Notes under the pieces: generated by a model
What the model was told of the DNA's origin: nothing
Database searches by the model: none
The model's input: the letters and a program-made list of their open reading frames with translations, nothing else
Made by a program: the position numbers and the translations under genes
Shown here: in pieces, positions 58,978 through 64,000 of the stretch
Layout: the number at the start of each line of letters is the position of its first letter
Numbering within the stretch: the stretch's first letter is position 1
DNA from: CAVVAL01 sp963742725
GTDB lineage: Bacteria; Actinomycetota; Actinomycetes; Mycobacteriales; Cryptosporangiaceae
DNA length: 64,000 nucleotides
Direction: 5' to 3'
NCBI GenBank assembly: GCA_963742725.1
Contig: CAVUMX010000004.1
Location: 682,001 to 746,000 of the forward strand

Positions 58978-61900
58978 GTGACGCGGTTCGTGGGGCGGGC
59001 GGGGGCGTTGGGCCGGCTGCGTGCTGCCCGGACGTCGGGCGCGGGCGGCGGCCGTCCCGGGCTGGTGTTCGTCACCGGCGAGGCCGGCATCGGGAAGACC
59101 GCCCTGCTGGACCAGTTCGCCCTGGAAGCGACGGAGCTGGGTGCGCGGGTGGTGCGCGGTGCCTGCTGGGACGGCGACAGGGCACCCGCCTACTGGCCGT
59201 GGACGCAGGCGCTACGGGCACTGGACGCCCACGCGGACCCGGATCCCGAACTCGCGGCGGTTGCCGGGGGTACCGGCACGCCGATCGCCGAGACGGGCGA
59301 CACGGCGTCCCGATTGCGGTCGTTCGAGGCGGTACGAGCGTTCCTCGACCGTGCGACGGCTCGTCACCAGGTCGTGGTGCTGCTCGATGACCTGCACTGG
59401 GCGGACCTGTCCTCGCTCGAACTGTTGCGCTACCTCGCCGGCTCGACGGTCGCGGGTCCGCTCCTGCTCGTCGCCGCGTACCGCCACGACGAGCTGGACG
59501 GCACCACGCGGACTCTGCTCGGCGCACTCGCTCCGGACGCGGTTCCGGTGCCGTTGACGGGCCTGTCCGGGGCGGAGGTCGCGGAGCTGGTCGCCGCGCT
59601 CGCCGGGCCGTCGGTCGCGGAACGCTGGGGAAGCGCGATCCACGACCGCAGCAACGGGCACCCGTTCTTCGCCCGGGAACTGGGGTACGTGCTCGCGTCC
59701 GGCGGTGGGGTCGCCGGGGTGCCCGCGGCGGTGCGCGAGGTCATCGCCCGGCGCGTCGCCCGGGTCAGCGCGGGGTGCGGACGCCTGCTGGAAGCCGCGT
59801 CGGTGGCGGGCCGGCACCTTCTCCCGGATGTGCTCGCCGACGTGACCGGCGACGAGCCGGCACGCGTCCTGGACCTGATCGAGGAGGCGCGCGGGGCCGG
59901 GATCGTCGCCGACGGAGCGTTCGCGCACGACCTCTACCGCGAGTCGATCTATGCGTTCCTGGCGGCGGCCCAGCGGATGGACCTGCACCACGGGGTGGCC
60001 ATCGCGCTCGAACGGCGCCACAGCCGCGGCGGTCCCGTGTTTCCGGGCGAGGTGGCTCGGCACCACGCGGCGGCGATCCCGATCGCCGGCCCGGGACCGG
60101 CGCTGGCGTGGGCGCACGCGGCCGCGCGCGACGAGCTGTCGCGGTTCGCGTTCGCCGAGGCCGCCGGGCACCTCGCCCGCGCACGGGAGGCGGCGACCCG
60201 CGCCGGCGCCGCGATCGCCGACGCCGATCTGGTGGACGCGCTCGTGGCCGAGGCCGACGCGTGGCTGCGGTCCGGCGACGCTGCCGGTGCCAGGCGGCTG
60301 CTGGACGAGGCGGTCGCCCGTGCGGGTGACCATCCGGTGCGGCTCGGCGAGGCAGCGCTCGGCCTGGACCGGCTGGGCGCGCGGTTCGCGATGCCGCGTA
60401 CCGAGCTGATCGCCGTCCTCGACCAGGCCCGCGCGGCGCTCGACTCGTCGGACACCGCGCTGGAGGCACGGGTCACCGCGGCGCTCGCGCGACAGCTGCA
60501 GCACTCGGTGCCGCGCGACCGGCCGCGAGCCCGCCCGTTGGCCGCGCGGGCGGTCACGGTCGCGCGGCGTCTCGACGACGACCCGGCCACTCTCGCCAGC
60601 TGCCTGCTGGCACAGCACGACACGCTCTGGACGCCGGGCGCCGCCACCGAGCGGATCGCCGTCGCCCACGAGATCGCCGACCTGGCCGAGCGGGCCGGTG
60701 ACACCGAACGCCGCGCGGAGGCGCTGCTGCTCACCGCGAGCGCCCTGCTGGAGACCGGATCGCCGGCGTTCCGCGCCGCGCTGGCCGGGTACCGCGACGC
60801 CACGGCGAAGCTGCGCCAGCCCCGCCACGACTACCTGCTCCGTACCAGGGAGGCCGCGCTCGCGCTGCTCGACGGCGATCTCGCCACGGGTGAACGGCTC
60901 GTGTACGAGGCGGCGGAACTCGGCGCTACGGTCGGCGACCGCGACGCGGGGAACGTGCGGATGTCCCAGCTCCTGGAGGTCGTCCGTGCCGGCGGCGACC
61001 CGGACCGGCTCCGGGCGACAGCCGCCGAGGCCATCGCGTGGTGGGTCGGTGTGCCGGCGCACGCGCACGCGGTGGCCGCGGGGTTCCTGGCCCGCGCCGG
61101 CGACCTCGATGCCGCCCGCCGCGAGCTGGACACCGTCCTCGCGATCGAGGACTGGCGCACCGACCGGTCGTACCTGTGGTCGGTCTTCGCCGGCGAACTG
61201 GCCGTGGCCGCGATCGCCGTGGACGACCGTCCACTCTGCCGCCAGCTCCTGGACGACCTGTCGCCGGTCGCGGACAGCTGCGCGGTCAACGGCGCACTGG
61301 TCTGTTTCATGGGCGCGCACGCGCACACGATCGGCCAGCTCCACGCGGCGCTCGGGGAACCGGCTCAGGCCCGCACCTGGCTCGGACGGGCGCTCGACGT
61401 CCACCGGCGCCTCGGCGCGACGCTGTGGGAGGCCGAGTCCCGCGCGGCGCTCGCCGCGCTGGTGGACACCGCTGACCGTCCGGTGCTGCGCTGGACCGGC
61501 GAGCTGTGGCAGGTCAGCTACCACGGGCGGACGGCGCACCTGCCCGACGTCAAGGGACTCCACGACCTCGCGACGCTGCTGGCACGCCCGCACGACGACG
61601 TTCCGGCGCTCGACCTCATCGGCGCTGCCGCGGAGCAGGGCACCGCAGCCGATCCCGTCCTGGACCGGACCGCGCTCGTGGCCTACCGCCGCCGGCTCGC
61701 CGAACTCGACGACGAGATCGACGCCGCGCGGCACGCCAACGACCTCGGCCGCGCGACGAAGCACACCGCCGAGCGCGAGCAGATCCTGGCCGAACTCCGC
61801 GCCGCGACCCGCCCCGGTGGCCAGTCCCGGGGCCTCGCCACCACCGCGGCCGAACGTGCCCGCAAGGCCGTGACGGGCAGGATCCGCGACGCGATCCGCC

Positions 61901-62013
61901 GGATCGAGACGGTGATACCCGAACTCGGCGCGCACCTCGACCGCACCATCCGCACCGGTACGGCCTGCCGGTACGACCCCGAGCGCGGCGGTGGGGGTGC
62001 GGGGGCGGCGTAG
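58978..62013 (+). CDS. Large AAA ATPase, LAL-like but without a LuxR HTH
   Basis: 1011 residues. Walker A VTGEAGIGKTALLDQFALEA and Walker B VVVLLDDLHWADLSSLELL define an AAA_16/STAND domain; a long TPR-like helical region follows. The C-terminus is not a LuxR helix-turn-helix but a domain with WQVSYHGRTAHLPDVKGLHD, then a coiled-coil (YRRRLAELDDEIDAARHAND) and TTAAERARKAVTGRIRDAIR. Similar tails occur on other actinobacterial ATPases; their function is unsettled. GTG at 58978 begins the TRFVGR motif. The kinase gene starts 12 bases after the stop. Confidence 0.82.
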   Translation: MTRFVGRAGALGRLRAARTSGAGGGRPGLVFVTGEAGIGKTALLDQFALEATELGARVVRGACWDGDRAPAYWPWTQALRALDAHADPDPELAAVAGGTGTPIAETGDTASRLRSFEAVRAFLDRATARHQVVVLLDDLHWADLSSLELLRYLAGSTVAGPLLLVAAYRHDELDGTTRTLLGALAPDAVPVPLTGLSGAEVAELVAALAGPSVAERWGSAIHDRSNGHPFFARELGYVLASGGGVAGVPAAVREVIARRVARVSAGCGRLLEAASVAGRHLLPDVLADVTGDEPARVLDLIEEARGAGIVADGAFAHDLYRESIYAFLAAAQRMDLHHGVAIALERRHSRGGPVFPGEVARHHAAAIPIAGPGPALAWAHAAARDELSRFAFAEAAGHLARAREAATRAGAAIADADLVDALVAEADAWLRSGDAAGARRLLDEAVARAGDHPVRLGEAALGLDRLGARFAMPRTELIAVLDQARAALDSSDTALEARVTAALARQLQHSVPRDRPRARPLAARAVTVARRLDDDPATLASCLLAQHDTLWTPGAATERIAVAHEIADLAERAGDTERRAEALLLTASALLETGSPAFRAALAGYRDATAKLRQPRHDYLLRTREAALALLDGDLATGERLVYEAAELGATVGDRDAGNVRMSQLLEVVRAGGDPDRLRATAAEAIAWWVGVPAHAHAVAAGFLARAGDLDAARRELDTVLAIEDWRTDRSYLWSVFAGELAVAAIAVDDRPLCRQLLDDLSPVADSCAVNGALVCFMGAHAHTIGQLHAALGEPAQARTWLGRALDVHRRLGATLWEAESRAALAALVDTADRPVLRWTGELWQVSYHGRTAHLPDVKGLHDLATLLARPHDDVPALDLIGAAAEQGTAADPVLDRTALVAYRRRLAELDDEIDAARHANDLGRATKHTAEREQILAELRAATRPGGQSRGLATTAAERARKAVTGRIRDAIRRIETVIPELGAHLDRTIRTGTACRYDPERGGGGAGAA

Positions 62014-62025
62014 TCTGGCGGCATT

Positions 62026-63398
62026 GTGAAGTCGCCGGTGCAGATCGGGTCGTACCGTGTCGAGCGGCTGCTCGGGATCGGCTCGTTCGCCACGGTCTGG
62101 TTGGGGTTCGACCCCGCGCTCGGTGCCCGCGTCGCGATCAAGGTGCTGGCCGAGAACTGGAGCCACGACCTGCGGGTCCGCGAGCGGTTCCTCGACGAGG
62201 GCCGGATGCTGTGGCGCCTTGACCACCAGCGCCTCGTGCGGGTGCACTCGGTCGGCGAGATGACCGACGGCCGGCCGTACCTGGTGATGGCGTGGGCCCA
62301 AGGCGGCAGCCTCCGGGATCGGCTCGCCGACGGTCCGCTGCGCGTGGCCATGAGCCTCTGCCTGCTCCGCGAGATCGCCGCCGCCGCGGCCGTGCTGCAC
62401 GACAACGGGATCGTGCACCGTGACCTGACGCCCGGCAACGTCCTGTTCCGGTTCCTGCCGGCCGACCCCGAGCCGGACGAGTTCGGTGCCGGACAGGTCC
62501 TGGTCGGCGACCTCGGTCTGGCGAAGGCACTGGCCGCCGCGTCCGGACTGACCGCTCGCGCGGGCACGCCCGGCTTCATGGCACCGGAGCAGGACGACCC
62601 GTTGGCCGTCGTCGATGTGCGTGCCGACGTGTTCGGCCTCGGTCGTCTCGGGACGACGCTGCTCTGCGATCCGGCCGCGGGCCGGGGAGCTCGGCACCCC
62701 TCCGGGCCGGCGTGCCGCGCACGGTCGCGGACGTGCTCCGCAAGGCGACGGCCCATCGAGCCGTCGACCGTTACGCGGACGCCGCCGCCTTCGGAGCCGC
62801 GCTCGCCGCCGCCGCCGGACTGCCCGCGCGGCGCTCCGTCGGTCGCCGTCGCCAGCACGCGGTCGTCGCCGCCGCGCTCACCGCGACCATCGCCGCGACG
62901 GTGAGCGCGGCCGAACCGGCAGGGGGCTGGCCAGCCGGTACCGGCGGAGACTCGACCGGCCGCATCACGGTCAGCCTGCCGGACGGTTGGCGCGTCGTGG
63001 GCACGGGATGGGCGGGCCAACGTGGAACCGACGGGGATCCGGAACCGGCGTTGGTGATGTCGCCGGACCCGGCCCGCTGGAACTCCCGGGCGTCGGTGCC
63101 GGGGGCGTTCGTCGGGCTGTCGCAGGACCTGTCGGCGCGGAGTACCCCGACCCGGTACGTCGCCGACCGCCAGCACGCGCGATGCACGGCCGCGCCGGTC
63201 CACACCAGGAGGCGGGGCGGCGTCGACTGGGTCGTGGCGGAGTTCACGTCGTGCGACACCGGCAAGCCGGCGATCGTCGAGGCCGCCGCGCTCGGACCCG
63301 CGAACGCGGGGCTCGTGTACGTGCAGATCGCGCCCCCGCCGGGCAGCGGACCGGACTTCGTCGACTCGTTGCTAGCCGGTGTGCGGGTACGTCGCTGA
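62026..63398 (+). pseudogene. Ser/Thr protein kinase with a frameshift between kinase and outer domains
   Basis: The GTG at 62026 encodes a Hanks kinase: LLGIGSFATVWLGFD (glycine loop), VAIKVLAENW (Lys), HRDLTPGNVL (catalytic Asp), GDLGLAKAL (DFG position) and FMAPEQ. Near 62665-62695 the frame is lost; the other frame continues the kinase C-lobe as PLRAGVPRTVADVLRKATAH, then a membrane segment (HAVVAAALTATIAATVSAA) and an outer domain of ~150 residues (ITVSLPDGWRVVGTGWAGQR). One small indel would restore a single protein of about 457 residues. It could be a recent pseudogene or a sequencing error. Confidence 0.8.
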
Positions 63399-63399
63399 G

Positions 63400-63873
63400 C
63401 TACCGGACCACGACCGGGATCGCGTACGTCTGCTCGTCGCGGACGATGCTGACGGTGACGGAGCCCGGGCTCAAGAAGCGGCAGTTCACGATGCCGGCCT
63501 CGTAGGACAGGTCGACGCTGTCCGGTGGATCGGCGGACACGGTGTCGGGACCCGTGCCCTCCACCCGCAGGACGCCTCCTACCGCGATGCAGATCGACGT
63601 CACGAACGGGAGGTCCGTCTCGGCCGCGATCGTGTGCACCACGGCGCCGAGGCAGGCGGAGGACGGCGTCGGCGTGGGGGACGGCGCGACGGTCGGACGG
63701 ACGCGTGGCGGGCGGGGGCTCGGTGCGCGGGTCGCAGGGGTGGTCGGCGACGGCGCCAGGCTGGGAGTCGAACGGCTCTGCGCCTCGGCCGGCAGCGGCG
63801 ATACGGGCTCGGAGCCGCACGCGGCGAGCGCCGACAACGCCAGCACGGCGCCGATCATCACGCGCGGATCCAT
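63400..63873 (-). CDS. Small lipoprotein
   Basis: 157 residues. MIGAVLALSALAACGSEP holds a lipobox (LAAC). A Ser/Pro/Thr-rich linker of about 50 residues (PSPTTPATRAPSPRPPRVRP) precedes a ~80-residue domain with one probable disulfide (IVNCRFLSPGSVTVSIVRDE). The function is unknown. Its start lies one base after the stop of the ECF sigma gene, so it may report to or be controlled by it. Confidence 0.72.
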   Translation of the reverse strand: MDPRVMIGAVLALSALAACGSEPVSPLPAEAQSRSTPSLAPSPTTPATRAPSPRPPRVRPTVAPSPTPTPSSACLGAVVHTIAAETDLPFVTSICIAVGGVLRVEGTGPDTVSADPPDSVDLSYEAGIVNCRFLSPGSVTVSIVRDEQTYAIPVVVR

Positions 63874-63874
63874 C

Positions 63875-64000
63875 TCAGGCCCAACCGTCGCCGAGTCGCT
63901 GACGGAGCCGGAGCCGTCCCTGGTGGATCCTCGACTTGACCGTGCCTTCGGGAAGCTCCAGCAGCGTCGCGATCTCCTGGTACGACAGGTCGAGGACATC
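63875..64000 (-). CDS. ECF sigma factor, C-terminal end (partial)
   Basis: 42 codons of region 4 are in the window: VLDLSYQEIATLLELPEGTV followed by KSRIHQGRLRLRQRLGDGW and TGA. The GTVKSR motif is typical of ECF sigma factors. The rest lies beyond 64000. Confidence 0.8.
   Translation of the reverse strand, partial: DVLDLSYQEIATLLELPEGTVKSRIHQGRLRLRQRLGDGWA

Noticed and set aside
1..64000. tRNA, rRNA, insertion sequences, integrases or attachment sites
   Set aside because: I saw none. The decayed regions lack transposase frames and obvious target-site duplications.

Overview
The window comes from a very GC-rich, densely coding actinobacterial chromosome. Supporting signs are frequent GTG and TTG starts, ATGA/GTGA/TGATG start-stop overlaps, several ECF sigma genes, SARP, LAL and LuxR regulators, an F420-type LLM oxidoreductase, secreted glycosidases, and rare TTA leucine codons in at least three genes. 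It looks like a filamentous soil actinomycete. The genus cannot be fixed from the sequence. I saw no rRNA, tRNA, CRISPR array, transposase or phage gene.

Layout. 0-6 kb: a secreted GH92-type mannosidase and an FAD aromatic-ring monooxygenase, bracketed by three copies of a ~28-bp repeat. 6.1-6.9 kb: a decayed EF-G-like gene preceded by a short leader ORF and hairpin. 6.9-10.9 kb: a membrane-anchored NACHT NTPase and a PAP2 phosphatase. 11.1-14.8 kb: a tightly overlapping operon of a fold-type-II PLP enzyme (serine racemase/dehydratase family), a D-Ala-D-Ala-type ligase, a VanX-like dipeptidase and an acyltransferase-3 membrane protein. 14.9-24.4 kb: a SnoaL-like protein, an LLM oxidoreductase, an MFS exporter, a LAL regulator with a TTA codon, a secreted PI-PLC/GH18 chitinase fusion and an FkbM methyltransferase.

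24.4-33.6 kb is the most interesting block. It holds a HAD hydrolase, a CDP-alcohol phosphatidyltransferase, a zinc-less MDR oxidoreductase, a PTPS/QueD-like protein that has lost its catalytic residues, a GT4 glycosyltransferase, a methyltransferase, an LPG-synthase-type membrane protein, GTP cyclohydrolase II, a membrane sulfatase-fold enzyme, and a RibD-like deaminase and reductase. Several genes overlap by 4-8 nt. Together they suggest a pathway that draws a GTP-derived pyrimidine or pterin intermediate into a glycosylated, possibly lipid-linked product. That product is inferred, not seen.

33.6-35.4 kb is a ruined AfsR-type regulator and other fragments. 35.6-45 kb has a sigma/anti-sigma pair, a GntR regulator divergent from a secreted SGNH esterase, a necrosis-inducing (NLP/NPP1) protein, twin small secreted paralogues, a serine beta-lactamase-fold esterase and a ferredoxin-tailed MBL hydrolase. 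44.4-50.5 kb has an ECF sigma with a CU044_5270-type membrane protein, a MerR-thioredoxin pair, an acetoacetate-decarboxylase-like gene, a P450, a SARP regulator, and a SARP-like direct-repeat promoter ahead of a membrane protein. 50.5-58 kb has a LuxR regulator, an amino-acid-type ABC binding lipoprotein, a WD40 protein, and two gene graveyards at 53.5-54.0 and 56.7-57.4 kb. 58-64 kb has a methyltransferase, a large AAA ATPase followed by a frameshifted Ser/Thr kinase, a lipoprotein and the tail of an ECF sigma gene that leaves the window.
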